A stretch of 64,000 bases of DNA from Ruminococcus flavefaciens (GCF_900108555.1 NZ_FNWV01000004.1:124001-188000); one strand, 5' to 3'; numbered from the stretch's first letter, positions 17,307 through 26,881 are shown. Made by a program: numbers and translations. The notes: a model not told the origin generated them from the letters alone.

Positions 17307-18781
17307 CATAGTATGAAACAGATAAGTCCCGAACAGCCCTCGTTTATGACACGTTCGAGAGTCTCCTGCAATTTCATACGGGCGTCCACAGGCATTTTGA
17401 ACAGCTTGCTGTGAAGTCCCTCGTTGACAAGCTCGTGAAGGGACTTGCCGAAGATATTGCTCTCCCATATCTTCTTCGGGTCGTCGTCGAAGCCGTCCAG
17501 CAGATACATCACAAGCTCCTCGGACTGCCGCTCAGTACCCACGATAGGGCTTATAGTAGTGTTGATATTGGCTTTCATAAGATGAATTGACGGTGCGGAA
17601 GCCTTGAGCTTTACACCGTATTTTCCGCCCTGACGGATTATCTTCGGCTCTTCGAGTGACATTTCCTCAAGCTCGGGCATTACTATACCGTAACCCGTAG
17701 CCTCCACCTCTGCCAGTGCAGGCTCGATGCGCTTATACTTGCGGCGAATGTCGTTGAGCTCCGTAAGCAGCGGCATGAGGTCGCTTTCACTCTCTATCTC
17801 GATGCCCGTGGTCTCCCCCAGTATCTTATAGAAAAGGCTGTTGTCAAGCTCCGCAGTAATAGTCACCGATCCCTTTCCAAGATCAATGCTGCTTATCTCC
17901 GCTTTCAGCACGTTGGAGCACTCCGATATAGCCGCGGCAGCGTCCTCAGCCTCGCGGACAAGACGTATATCCTTAGCGGCATTGCGTATGCAGTCCAGTA
18001 TCTCAGTTTTTAGCCAGTGCCCTTTGCCGAGGGAGTTTATCCACCGCGCAGTGCGGATATTTATCTCCTTGATTGGGAACGAAAAGAGTATCTCGCGGAT
18101 AATGCTGCGAATATCCTCCTCACCCAATTCAAGGCAGTTCACAGGTATCACCTTTGCATCATAACGGTCTGTGAGACTTGCAGCAAGTGCAGTCGCTTCG
18201 GGCGAATTAGGTGCAACTGTATTGAGTATGACCACAAAAGGCTTGCCGAGCTCTTTCAGCTCGCGGATAACGCGCTCCTCGCACTCCTCATACTCCTCAC
18301 GGGGTATATCCGTTACCGAGCCGTCTGTAGTTATCACCAGTCCTATGGTGGAATGGTCGGTGATGACCTTCTGTGTGCCTATCTCAGCCGCCATATTGAA
18401 AGGTATCTCCTCATCGAACCACGAAGTCATAACCATTCGGGGCTGTTCATTCTCGATATAACCCAATGAGCTTGGAACTATATATCCCACGCAGTCGATA
18501 AGCCTTACATTGAACTCCGCGCCATTGCCTAAGTCTATTTGCACCGCTTCTTCGGGTATGAATTTAGGCTCGGTAGTCATTATAGTCTTACCTGCGGCGG
18601 ACTGCGGAAGCTCATCAATAGCCCGTTCACGCTTGAATTCACTGGTTATATTGGGTATTACCAGCGACTCCATAAACCGCTTGATAAATGTTGATTTGCC
18701 CGTGCGCACAGGTCCGACAACTCCTATGTAGATATCGCCGCCAGTACGCTGAGCAATATTGCTGTATATATCTTTAGCCAT
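17306..18781 (-). CDS. spoIVA: Stage IV sporulation protein A
   Basis: 491 residues, the usual SpoIVA length (B. subtilis 492). It is an ATPase of the TRAFAC group that polymerises on the forespore surface as the basement layer of the spore coat. The N-terminal MAKDIYSNIAQRTGGDIYIG and Walker A GPVRTGKST (residues 23-31) are typical. A middle domain and the C-terminal membrane-targeting region (ending CSGLICFIL) are present, and no break is seen. Expression in spore formers is from sigma-E, which I could not identify here because a heptad repeat fills the upstream gap. The downstream partner gene at 18876 is a SPOCS/LysM protein. Confidence 0.95.
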   Translation of the reverse strand: MAKDIYSNIAQRTGGDIYIGVVGPVRTGKSTFIKRFMESLVIPNITSEFKRERAIDELPQSAAGKTIMTTEPKFIPEEAVQIDLGNGAEFNVRLIDCVGYIVPSSLGYIENEQPRMVMTSWFDEEIPFNMAAEIGTQKVITDHSTIGLVITTDGSVTDIPREEYEECEERVIRELKELGKPFVVILNTVAPNSPEATALAASLTDRYDAKVIPVNCLELGEEDIRSIIREILFSFPIKEINIRTARWINSLGKGHWLKTEILDCIRNAAKDIRLVREAEDAAAAISECSNVLKAEISSIDLGKGSVTITAELDNSLFYKILGETTGIEIESESDLMPLLTELNDIRRKYKRIEPALAEVEATGYGIVMPELEEMSLEEPKIIRQGGKYGVKLKASAPSIHLMKANINTTISPIVGTERQSEELVMYLLDGFDDDPKKIWESNIFGKSLHELVNEGLHSKLFKMPVDARMKLQETLERVINEGCSGLICFIL

Positions 18782-18798
18782 AATTTTCTCCTTTTTTC

Positions 18799-18871
18799 AG
18801 AACTAAGATCTAAGAACTAATATCTGCAAACTAAGATCTCTTAGCTCTTAGTTCTAAGTTCTTAGCTCTAA
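18799..18871. repeat. Heptad inverted repeat, TTAGTTC family
   Basis: The left arm reads GAACTAA-GATCTAA-GAACTAA and the right arm TTAGCTC-TTAGTTC-TAAGTTC-TTAGCTC in 7-bp steps. It ends 4 bases before the stop codon of the SPOCS/LysM gene (18876) and lies just upstream of the spoIVA ribosome site. Confidence 0.75.
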
Positions 18872-18875
18872 TATT

Positions 18876-20417
18876 TCACGATACTATCGGTATAAGCAGC
18901 ATACCGCCGTTTTCAAGACGCTGACCGCTAAGCTCGTTTTCTTCCATGATAGCTGCCACACTTGTGCTGTAGCGTTTGGCGATGTCCCATATATCCTCGT
19001 TTTCTATGCCGAAATAAAGCTTTATAGCGTAATCGCCGTCCCGCTCCTTTCGGGTAGTTTCATCGACAGAGATATCCGTCACAGCCTTTATGGAGTCTGA
19101 GCTGTACACCAGCAGCTTTACTCCTATATCCGACTTTGCTGTAAGGACTCCCTCAGCAGATATATCGTATGAAGTCTCACGCACATAGACCTCAGCCGCC
19201 ACCGATGTACCGCTAATATTATCGGGAAGTCCCACCGTTACCTCAAAGGCTTCGTCGCGGTCAGGCATAATTATCATGCCTGCTTTGTCCTTTGCCGCCA
19301 TAGAATAGGTCAGCATACCGCTTATGACTACCGAGCGTCCGTCATCTCCGATACGGGTATTGATATTCTTCGGCTCGCTCCACATAGCGTATATAGTCTG
19401 TGGAACGTTATCTCCGTCGGCAAGCTTCGCACTGTGCCTGAAGCTCTCATCGTACACCGCAGGTATCTGCTCGGCTTTTATCTCTGACATTTCAACACTG
19501 CACGGGTAGACTGTTGAAAAAGCGTCCTCCGCTATCATAACAGAAGCCGTCCTTACAGCACGGCAGCTGAGCCTTATTTCGGCTTCACACCGCAGTATCC
19601 TGTTATTTCCCTCCTTGTCGGAAGCCACAGTTATATCACAGCTGAGTATCTCGGGAGTTACCGCACAGTCGTAGCTGTCATCAAGTCCGTCAACGTCGAT
19701 TATCTGGCTGTAGCCAAGAGAAAACCGCATAGCTTCGACGGTATTATCACCTGAGTAAAGTATTTCCACATCAGTTTCGCCCTTTGCAAGCAGCTTCCCC
19801 GAAATAAGCTTCATCTCGCAGGCAGACGCACTGCACCTACAGTTGAGAATTGCCGAAACATCGGGCTGAGCCGCACCAAGCTCTATATCCTCCTCGATAC
19901 GGACATTTTTCTCCGCAGTAAGCCTCCCTGCCGCAAATTTTACGGGAGTCTTTTTCACCTGTATATTCATACCCACAGCGTCTGATACGACCTGCTGCTC
20001 CTGCTGACCTGTAACGGTTATCTTTGTGGAAACAGTCCCTCTCAGGTCAAGGCGGCGTTTGTTCACAGCTCTGAAATTTGCATGGTCAGCCTTAGGTATC
20101 AGCTTTACTTCTGCGGACTCGGCTGTTTTTCCAAGCTCAACTGTCTTTGTGAAGCTCCTGTGCTGCTCCACGGACTGCACCTCATTGCTGTTTTCGCCGC
20201 AGTAGAGTATATGTATATCACATCTCAGCTCATAGGTCAGCTTGTCGCCGCTGATGCTCCAGTCAGTGATAACGGGCGAAGTTTCGCAGCGGATAAGTCT
20301 GAAAATATCGGGACAGTAATCGGGCAGGATATAATCCAGCTCCACAGACTGCTCCTGTATCCCGTCATATATCGTCTCGGCAGCAGGAACTGTCTCTCTG
20401 GTAAGTTTTAAGTCCAT
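18876..20417 (-). CDS. SPOCS (DUF3794) and LysM domain protein, spore-coat type
   Basis: 513 residues from ATG 20417, chosen because AAGGAGGT lies 6 bases upstream; the open frame extends 49 codons further without a ribosome site. Three SPOCS/DUF3794 repeats can be followed (starting near VELDYILPDYCPDIFRLIR, the second near the middle, and the third around PDRDEAFEVTVGLPD). A C-terminal LysM (YFGIENEDIWDIAKRY, ending GGMLLIPIV) binds peptidoglycan. The architecture resembles SpoVID, which links the SpoIVA layer to the coat in Bacillus, and this gene is directly upstream of spoIVA. Function by analogy only. Confidence 0.85.
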   Translation of the reverse strand: MDLKLTRETVPAAETIYDGIQEQSVELDYILPDYCPDIFRLIRCETSPVITDWSISGDKLTYELRCDIHILYCGENSNEVQSVEQHRSFTKTVELGKTAESAEVKLIPKADHANFRAVNKRRLDLRGTVSTKITVTGQQEQQVVSDAVGMNIQVKKTPVKFAAGRLTAEKNVRIEEDIELGAAQPDVSAILNCRCSASACEMKLISGKLLAKGETDVEILYSGDNTVEAMRFSLGYSQIIDVDGLDDSYDCAVTPEILSCDITVASDKEGNNRILRCEAEIRLSCRAVRTASVMIAEDAFSTVYPCSVEMSEIKAEQIPAVYDESFRHSAKLADGDNVPQTIYAMWSEPKNINTRIGDDGRSVVISGMLTYSMAAKDKAGMIIMPDRDEAFEVTVGLPDNISGTSVAAEVYVRETSYDISAEGVLTAKSDIGVKLLVYSSDSIKAVTDISVDETTRKERDGDYAIKLYFGIENEDIWDIAKRYSTSVAAIMEENELSGQRLENGGMLLIPIVS

Positions 20418-20548
20418 AACGGTGACCTCCTTGAAGTTTGCTTTGTGAAATATATATTCACACGCAGGTACAAGTATGCATATGATAAGGAAATTCACCT
20501 TTTTTCGCGTTATGAGCCATACGAAACGAAATTTTTTTGCCGCGCATA

Positions 20549-20577
20549 TTGCTTTATTGCCCATAATATGGTATAAT
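20549..20577 (+). promoter_or_regulatory. Promoter of the Nudix gene
   Basis: TTGCTT, 17 bases, TATAAT, about 100 bases before the ATG, leaving a structured leader. Confidence 0.6.
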
Positions 20578-20596
20578 TATTTTTGAACTATATAAA

Positions 20597-20658
20597 AGCA
20601 GCTCACCACATGATACTCTGAAGCAGGGTGAACTGCTCTTGATTCTGCTTGTTTTTTT
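20597..20658 (+). promoter_or_regulatory. Structured leader, possible attenuator
   Basis: AGCAGCTCACC (20597-20607) can pair with GGTGAACTGCT (20627-20637). AAGCAG (20621-20626) can pair with CTGCTT (20645-20650), which is followed by seven T. The two pairings cross, so they may be alternatives and the second resembles a terminator. No known riboswitch consensus is recognised. Confidence 0.35.
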
Positions 20659-20679
20659 ACAGGCAAGAAAGGATTATCT

Positions 20680-21093
20680 ATGCTTCACGAGAAATCATGC
20701 GGCGCAATTGTCTACAGGAAATACCACGGCAATACGGAAATACTGCTGATAAAGCATATCAACAGCGGTCACTGGTCCTTCCCGAAAGGGCACGTTGAAA
20801 AGGGCGAGACCGAGGTTGAAACTGCACGTCGTGAGATCATGGAGGAGACTTCCATTGACGTTATTATTGATCCGACATTCAGAGAAACAGTAACCTATTC
20901 GCCCAAGAAAGACACGATGAAAGTCGTTGTATACTTTCTTGCAAAAGCGAAAAACGTTGATTTTATCCCACAGGAGGGCGAGATCGCGGAAATACGCTGG
21001 GTGGATATATCCTACGCCACAAATATCCTGTCCTATGAGAACGACAGAACTATCGTAGCAAAGGCAAAAAACGCTATCAAAGAGAATCATTAA
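20680..21093 (+). CDS. Nudix hydrolase, diadenosine-tetraphosphatase-like
   Basis: 137 residues. The Nudix box is complete, GHVEKGETEVETARREIMEET (near 37-57), supplying the metal-binding glutamates. The opening KSCGAIVYRK and the segment HWSFPKGH are typical of bis(5'-nucleosyl)-tetraphosphatase and related small Nudix enzymes, which remove toxic or signalling nucleotides. The exact substrate cannot be read from sequence. AAGAAAGG precedes the ATG. Monocistronic with its own terminator. Confidence 0.88.
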   Translation: MLHEKSCGAIVYRKYHGNTEILLIKHINSGHWSFPKGHVEKGETEVETARREIMEETSIDVIIDPTFRETVTYSPKKDTMKVVVYFLAKAKNVDFIPQEGEIAEIRWVDISYATNILSYENDRTIVAKAKNAIKENH

Positions 21094-21121
21094 AAAAGGA
21101 GACCTTTCGGTCTCCTTTTTT
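21092..21121 (+). terminator. Terminator of the Nudix gene
   Basis: AAAAAAGGAGACC, TTTC loop, GGTCTCCTTTTTT, overlapping the stop codon. Confidence 0.9.
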
Positions 21122-21473
21122 AGTGATTAGTTATTAGTGATTAGTAGGGGCGCACAGTGTGCGCCCGTAAATTATGCATAATCCCCAAAATGACACACTG
21201 TAGGGGGCGATGCTCACATCGCCCCGTGTAAACAATCAGTAATTAGCAATTATTAAACAGAAAAGGCGCACAACTGTGCGCCCTTAATATATCCACCTGA
21301 GGTATATTTTTTGCGATATTCAATGGTTTTTAGTTGAAAAATTGCTATTTTCGCCCCTATTACAGAAAGACATTTTCAGCAGATCACGATGAAAACAGGA
21401 TTTCAACTAATTATGTATGTTGTAACTATATGTATGGAGCGCCATGCGGCGTCCCTTAATTACGCATTACGCA
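21122..21473. repeat. Composite repeat region: heptads and short palindromes
   Basis: Heptads AGTGATT-AGTTATT-AGTGATT (21122-21144) face a complementary array AATCAGT-AATTAGC-AATTATT (21235-21257). Between and after them lie three hairpins: GGGCGCACAGTGTGCGCCC (21148-21166), a GGGGCGATG/CATCGCCCC stem (21204-21225) and a GGCGCACA/TGTGCGCC stem (21265-21282). A further inverted pair TTAGTTGAAA / TTTCAACTAA (about 21328 and 21400) could be a small RNA. Heptads ATTACGC-ATTACGC (21459-21475) overlap the stop codon of the next gene. No coding frame is credible. Confidence 0.65.
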
Positions 21474-22601
21474 TTATAGTGTAACGGGCAGTCCGTTTAT
21501 CTCTATAGTCGGGTCGTCAATATCAATGAGCAGGCATCTTCTGCCGTCCACAACGCTTGTACGCACCTTGTCAGCCGCAGAGGGCTTGATATTTACGGTT
21601 ATGCCCGGAGAGGTAAGAACTGTTTTAGTCTCCACAAGATTTGCCGCAGTAAGGGGCGCAGTACCGCAGACCTTTTCGTAAACAGGCTCTACCATATTCA
21701 CGCGCTCTTCTGGAAGTCCCACATCAACGAGGATATCCTTTAGTTTCATATTGTCGATGACAACTCTGTCCGTATCGTCCTTGTTGTCCTCAACTACTTC
21801 CTGTATCTTCTCGTTAACAGTCTTTATGAGAGTGTAATCAAGGTCATCGCCCACTACATTTTTCAGTATGCTCTGGAAGCTGCTTTTCTCGCTCTCTGCT
21901 GACATTACAAAGGTACAGCCGAGAACGTTCTCAACAACTGATACATTAGGCGACTTGATATTCTTAGTGTAGTACATAACGTGATTGATATCGGAGCTCC
22001 TGTTGCTGAAAACAGGGTAAAGGAAGCCGTCTGACGGAGCTTTGCTGATTATAAGCTCTGTATTGACCTTCTTCGTTATCTCGTTGCCAACGCTATCGAA
22101 CACAAATCCGTCCTTGCTTGTATTTACAGGGCATATAGCTGTAAGGATATAGCGGTATATCTCGTCCTCGCCCTCAGCAAATTCGTCATTCTTGTCCTTT
22201 TTGCGGATAGTGTATGTACAGTAGGCTGTTATAACCGCAAATGGACCTGTATATGCGATATTATTTGCGATATGATTGAGGAAATCCTCACAGGCGATAT
22301 CGTCCTTGAGCTCGGAAGTAAGGAGAGTATAAAGGATATTCTGAGGCTGTCCCTCGTCATAGGCTTCGTTGGGGAACTCATACTCCACAAAAGCCTTGCC
22401 AACGTTGGTATTCAGCACCTTTTTCAGAGTCTCATCGTACACATCATGCTCCTCAACAGGCATGGTAAGACATGAGCTTACATTGTGGTATCTCACGTTT
22501 TTCTCAGCGTCCACAAAAGCCGTGAGAACGCGCTCCATTATGAAAAATCCGCTCTTATCGGAGAAATTCTTTTTTATCTCTGCTGTTTCTTTTTTATTCA
22601 T
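21474..22601 (-). CDS. DUF4317 domain protein
   Basis: 375 residues. The start MNKKETAEIKKNFS and the blocks YVLTAF-type, NNIAYTGPFAVI and LYPVFSNRSSDINHVMYYTKN match the DUF4317 family, which is common in Clostridia, cytoplasmic and of unknown function. There is no signal peptide or membrane segment. GAAAGGACAT precedes the ATG. The stop codon is formed at the edge of a TAATGCG heptad repeat. Nothing in the neighbourhood suggests a role. Confidence 0.8.
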   Translation of the reverse strand: MNKKETAEIKKNFSDKSGFFIMERVLTAFVDAEKNVRYHNVSSCLTMPVEEHDVYDETLKKVLNTNVGKAFVEYEFPNEAYDEGQPQNILYTLLTSELKDDIACEDFLNHIANNIAYTGPFAVITAYCTYTIRKKDKNDEFAEGEDEIYRYILTAICPVNTSKDGFVFDSVGNEITKKVNTELIISKAPSDGFLYPVFSNRSSDINHVMYYTKNIKSPNVSVVENVLGCTFVMSAESEKSSFQSILKNVVGDDLDYTLIKTVNEKIQEVVEDNKDDTDRVVIDNMKLKDILVDVGLPEERVNMVEPVYEKVCGTAPLTAANLVETKTVLTSPGITVNIKPSAADKVRTSVVDGRRCLLIDIDDPTIEINGLPVTL

Positions 22602-22841
22602 TATGTAATGTCCTTTCTTTTATCCTTGTCTATACAGAAAAAATCTACTAAACTAATAATGGGATTCTAAAGGCAGAGCCTTTGGTGGGTTTGGGCAACG
22701 CCCAATAATCGTAAGGCGCTCCGCAAAGGGTGAATTTCACAACAGTTCAGTGAACTGTTGTGAAAGAGGGAACGCCCTGCAAGAGAGGGCGTTCCCTAAA
22801 TAAAAATACTATTTCATTCTAAACCGTTAAATGCAAATATA
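22602..22841. repeat. Intergenic region with two strong hairpins
   Basis: Hairpin 1 (22735-22765): TTTCACAACAGTTCA, one base, and the exact complement, a 15-bp stem. Hairpin 2 (22768-22796): GGGAACGCCCT pairs with AGGGCGTTCCC. GGGAACGCC also appears in the multi-hairpin elements B and C. Neither hairpin is followed by a T run in the leftward direction, so they are more likely mobile palindromes than terminators, though they may still stop the gene ending at 22842. Confidence 0.6.
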
Positions 22842-23555
22842 TCATCTTACAGTAATACTGCCGCCTTCGAGGTGTTCAAAGGCATATTTCTCAAATGAAC
22901 TATCTGAATCAATATCTCTAAACATATCTTTTGCTGCATCTGTATAATTAAAATAATACCCAAGGTTATACACTGTACCGGGTTGAGCATCATTGGGGAC
23001 TTTAAAGAAGAACGTAGCTATATCCCCGTCATTACCAGCTACTTTGTCTTGAAACATTGTAGTGAAAAAAACTGAACGTTTATGCTCTCTTATAAGCTCC
23101 TCCGGAAGATTTTTCTGCCAATCCATAGCAATGAAAGCTGCATTTTTCTTTGCAGCGTTACCAATCTCATACTCTACAGTAAGATCTTCCTCATCCTCTA
23201 TCTGACACTCCAAAACATCGGGATATGTGATATGTATACCACACATATTCCACTTCTTGTCTGCGCCTGTGACAGATACGGTAACTTTTGCAATTTCACC
23301 GGGCTTTGCATCGGTCTTGCTTAATTTTATAAGAGGACCGCTTTCAGCTTCTGGTATATCCATAAAAACTATGTGCATAAGCTCCATGCTCTCGGACATT
23401 TCTTCGCCGTTCTCGTCTGTAACAGGCTCGGCAGCAGCAGTTGTTGTTTCAGCTTCGGCATTTTTGCCGTTCTTTTTATCAGAGTCCAGACAGCCTGTCA
23501 TACAGACGGCTGCCATAGCGAGAGCCATAAGAACTGCGCTAAACTTATGCTTCAT
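22842..23555 (-). CDS. Lipoprotein with a cohesin-like domain
   Basis: 237 residues. The signal sequence ends in lipobox VCMTGC (Cys22), so it is anchored in the membrane. A Thr/Ala/Glu-rich linker leads to one domain (about 85-237) that follows the cohesin pattern: LSKTDAKPGEIAKVTVSV, then a CGIHITYPDVLEC strand, then DGDIATFFFKVPNDAQPGT, and the closing strand GGSITVR. Cohesins bind dockerins, and two dockerin proteins are in this window. It is divergent from textbook cohesins. The ATG at 23555 lies inside the last codons of clpE, with AAGGAG 10 bases upstream, so it is translationally coupled to clpE. An alternative is another beta-sandwich domain. Confidence 0.75.
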   Translation of the reverse strand: MKHKFSAVLMALAMAAVCMTGCLDSDKKNGKNAEAETTTAAAEPVTDENGEEMSESMELMHIVFMDIPEAESGPLIKLSKTDAKPGEIAKVTVSVTGADKKWNMCGIHITYPDVLECQIEDEEDLTVEYEIGNAAKKNAAFIAMDWQKNLPEELIREHKRSVFFTTMFQDKVAGNDGDIATFFFKVPNDAQPGTVYNLGYYFNYTDAAKDMFRDIDSDSSFEKYAFEHLEGGSITVR

Positions 23556-25911
23556 TTTCAGCCTGCTCCTTCCTGCCGCTGACAACTATCTTATCGCCCT
23601 CAGCCGAAATGCTTATAACACTTATCTCTGAAGCACGTTCAAGTATGATCTCTGCCACCTGATCCTCAACATCTTCGCGGATAACGCGGCGGATATCTCT
23701 TGCGCCGTAAGGCTTGCCGAAGGACTTCTCCGCAATAAGCTCAAGAGCTTCTCTTGTATACTCAACAGAGATATTCTTTTCAGCAAGAGGATCTTTCATC
23801 TCGTCTATCATAAGTGCAGCTATATCAGCAAAGTTCTCCTTAGTGAGATCCTTGAATACCACGATCTCGTCGATACGGCTGATAAATTCGGGGCGGAGGA
23901 AGTCTCTCAGACCCTTCATAGCCTTATCTCTCGATATCTCGTTCTCGGTACGGTTAAAGCCCACACCTATGCTCTTATCTGTAGAACCTGCATTTGAAGT
24001 CATGCAGATTATTGTATTTGCAAAGTTTATAGTTCTGCCCTGTGCGTCGTCCACCTTGCCCTCGTCAAGTATCTGCATGAGGATATTCATAACATCTGGG
24101 TGAGCCTTTTCGATCTCGTCAAAGAGTATTACCGAATAAGGCTTGCGGCGAACCTTTTCCGTGAGCTGTCCAGCTTCCTCATAGCCTACATAGCCGGGAG
24201 GCGAGCCTATCATACGTGCAACAGAGTGCTTTTCCATATACTCTGTCATATCAAGTCTGATAAGCGGATCTGGAGAGTCAAAAAGCTCCTCGGCAAGTGA
24301 CTTTACAAGCTCTGTCTTACCTACACCTGTAGGACCTACGAATATGAACGAAGCAGGTCTGCGGCGTTTGCTGAGCTGTACTCTTGTACGCTTGATAGCT
24401 CTCGTGAGGACTCCAACAGCCTCTTCCTGACCGATAACGCGCTTTTTGAGAGCATCCTCGAGTCTTGCTATCTTCATGAACTCATTTTCAGCTATCTTAC
24501 TTGCGGGGATACCCGTCCAGCGTTCGATGACCTTAGTGATATCAGACTCTTCAACGTTGACATTTGCTGCCTTTTCTTTAAGAGCTGATTCTGTCTCGCG
24601 TGTATGGATAAGCTTGCTCTTTACCTCGGCAAGTGCCTGATAATCTATTTCTTCCTGCTCGGAGATAGATGTCTCCATTTCTTCAAGGACCTTTATCTCC
24701 TTTTTGATCTTTTCGTATTCACCTATTTCGGGCGAACGGATACAAGCATAGGCACAGCTTTCATCAAGGAGGTCTATTGCCTTATCGGGCAGGAAACGGT
24801 CTGTGATATATCTCTCTGAGAGTACTGCGCATACTCTTACAAGGTAATCGGATATGTGTACCTTGTGGAATTCCTCGTAATACTTCTTTATGCCAACAAG
24901 TACATTTACTGTATCCTCGATAGTTGGCTCGTTTACAGTAACCGGCTGGAAACGTCTTTCGAGGGCAGAGTCTTTTTCGATATATTTACGGTACTCTCCG
25001 AATGTTGTAGCACCTATTACCTGTACCTCTCCTCTTGAAAGGGCAGGCTTGAGGATATTTGCGGCATTCATAGAGCCTTCGGAATCTCCTGCACCTACAA
25101 GGTTGTGTACCTCGTCGATGAAGAGTATGATATTGCCCTCTTTCTTTACCTCGTCAACAAGTCCCTTTACACGGCTCTCGAACTGTCCGCGGAACTGAGT
25201 ACCTGCAACGAGTGCGGTAAGGTCAAGAAGGTATACCTTTTTATCAACAAGATTGAAAGGAACATCACCTTCGTTTATACGAAGTGCGATACCCTCGGCG
25301 ATAGCTGTCTTTCCGACACCCGGCTCACCGATAAGGCAGGGATTGTTCTTTGTACGTCTTGAAAGTATCTGTATAACACGGGCTATCTCGTTATCTCTGC
25401 CGATAATATTATCGAGCTTGCCGTCTGCTGCCTTCTGGGAGAGATTTGTGCAGTAGCTGCCGAGGAACTTTGGTTCCTTCGACTTTTTCTCCTTACTATT
25501 GCGTCCGAAAAGTCCCCCTTTTTTCTCTTTGCTGTCTGATGACTTATCATCGGAAGAGCTATTGCGGCTGCTGAAAAAGCTTCGCGGATCAAATCCGCTG
25601 CTGCTGTTGCTGCTGTCGTCCGACTTATCCCCGTCATCATTTCCGCCGAACATATTGGTTATAAAGTCGGGAAGAACGCCGGAGCCGCCCATTTCAAAGC
25701 TGTCGCCGTCGAGCATTCCCATCATCTGATCCGAGAGCTGATCCAGCTCTTCATCAGTGATGCCGAGTTTATCCATATATTCCTTGATCTGCGGGATATT
25801 CTGCGATCTTGCACAAGAAAGGCAGAGTCCCTCATTTTTCTTTTCGTTTCCCTGAACAGAGGTGATGAACACCACCGCAGGTCTTTTTTTGCATTTACTG
25901 CACATTATCAT
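23545..25911 (-). CDS. clpE: ClpE-like AAA+ unfoldase
   Basis: 788 residues (B. subtilis ClpE 699). The N-terminus has a C4 zinc finger, C4-x2-C7 and C30-x2-C33, as in ClpE and McsA. A long low-complexity Ser/Asp/Gly then Lys/Ser linker (about 75-150) replaces the usual short spacer. Two AAA+ modules follow: GEPGVGKTA with IDEVHN, then GPTGVGKTE with [13 protein letters not shown]-like coiled segment lies between them ([15 protein letters not shown]). A VGF tripeptide in the second module is a ClpP-docking candidate. It should unfold damaged proteins for ClpP. It is upstream of, and overlaps, the cohesin-like lipoprotein gene. Confidence 0.9.
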   Translation of the reverse strand: MIMCSKCKKRPAVVFITSVQGNEKKNEGLCLSCARSQNIPQIKEYMDKLGITDEELDQLSDQMMGMLDGDSFEMGGSGVLPDFITNMFGGNDDGDKSDDSSNSSSGFDPRSFFSSRNSSSDDKSSDSKEKKGGLFGRNSKEKKSKEPKFLGSYCTNLSQKAADGKLDNIIGRDNEIARVIQILSRRTKNNPCLIGEPGVGKTAIAEGIALRINEGDVPFNLVDKKVYLLDLTALVAGTQFRGQFESRVKGLVDEVKKEGNIILFIDEVHNLVGAGDSEGSMNAANILKPALSRGEVQVIGATTFGEYRKYIEKDSALERRFQPVTVNEPTIEDTVNVLVGIKKYYEEFHKVHISDYLVRVCAVLSERYITDRFLPDKAIDLLDESCAYACIRSPEIGEYEKIKKEIKVLEEMETSISEQEEIDYQALAEVKSKLIHTRETESALKEKAANVNVEESDITKVIERWTGIPASKIAENEFMKIARLEDALKKRVIGQEEAVGVLTRAIKRTRVQLSKRRRPASFIFVGPTGVGKTELVKSLAEELFDSPDPLIRLDMTEYMEKHSVARMIGSPPGYVGYEEAGQLTEKVRRKPYSVILFDEIEKAHPDVMNILMQILDEGKVDDAQGRTINFANTIICMTSNAGSTDKSIGVGFNRTENEISRDKAMKGLRDFLRPEFISRIDEIVVFKDLTKENFADIAALMIDEMKDPLAEKNISVEYTREALELIAEKSFGKPYGARDIRRVIREDVEDQVAEIILERASEISVISISAEGDKIVVSGRKEQAENEA

Positions 25912-25984
25912 CAGGCAGTTCCTCCTGTCGGTTAATTATACCAAGCTTCGCGCCTTATAGGCTGAAGCAGTAATGTTTCGTTTG

Positions 25985-26881
25985 TCATATATCTTTAATA
26001 AAGTTGTAGAAATACTTGAATACCCATGTTCTGTCAATAGCGTCATGGTTGAAGAAAAGCATCTTATCGCTTCCCATTACAACTGAAAGCCTTATCATAA
26101 CAGCGATGATAACTATAATCACAACGCCCTTGAATATGCCTATTATTCCGCTTATTGCGTGAGTTACCAGACTCGGCTCCATGTGACTGTTCCTGCCGGC
26201 TGCTGTCTCTATGAAAATAGTCATTATCACAAAGAATACGAGCATAACTATCAGTACGATAAGTTTTACCTGGCTTGAATACGGTTTTTCAAGATAATTA
26301 TCAACAATAAACTGCGCAGCTGGCTTTGTATTGTCAGGATCTTGTATAAGTGACATGAAATTGCAGAACTGCTTAGGATTTGTCCTTATCTGTTCTGATG
26401 CATATTCTGCCGAATACAAACTTAGCTCTTTTGAAACATACGAGTTTATAATAGTTGCGTATCCTTCATGCAGCTTATTATAGAATGCACTTTCTTCATC
26501 TGCTTTTCTTCCGTTGATATTGTTGATATACTTATAAAGCTTTTCTTCAATATCCTCGCCCGAGAAGCATATCCTCTCGACCTGACCTCGCTCAGGATAT
26601 ACATCATATCCGAGATTTTCGATATACCTTATAAGGTCGTCAAGAAAATCTACATTTGAAAGAGTCTGATCCATTTTCTTTATATTGCTGCTCCTTACGG
26701 TTTTGGAATACAAAGATCCCGAGATCGAGGAACTAAGCGAAAAGGCTATTGCCAGAGTAAGGGCATATCCTACCAGCGCGACTGATGCTTTCAATATTCC
26801 TTTCTTTATTGTAATAAACATACATACGAGTACCGCTGCTGCAACGATAACATCGTAAAACCACCAAAATTGTGCTCCCAT
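25985..26881 (-). CDS. CvpA-like membrane protein
   Basis: 298 residues. Two membrane segments at the N-terminus (FYDVIVAAAVLVCMFITIKKG, then SVALVGYALTLAIAF) match the CvpA opening. A soluble middle (about 60-190) and two more membrane segments (LIVLIVMLVFFVIMTIF and GVVIIVIIAVMIRL) follow. CvpA is a membrane protein of uncertain function, first tied to colicin V production. The ribosome site is weak. It lies in a leftward gene chain between the DUF5711 gene and clpE. Confidence 0.65.
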   Translation of the reverse strand: MGAQFWWFYDVIVAAAVLVCMFITIKKGILKASVALVGYALTLAIAFSLSSSISGSLYSKTVRSSNIKKMDQTLSNVDFLDDLIRYIENLGYDVYPERGQVERICFSGEDIEEKLYKYINNINGRKADEESAFYNKLHEGYATIINSYVSKELSLYSAEYASEQIRTNPKQFCNFMSLIQDPDNTKPAAQFIVDNYLEKPYSSQVKLIVLIVMLVFFVIMTIFIETAAGRNSHMEPSLVTHAISGIIGIFKGVVIIVIIAVMIRLSVVMGSDKMLFFNHDAIDRTWVFKYFYNFIKDI

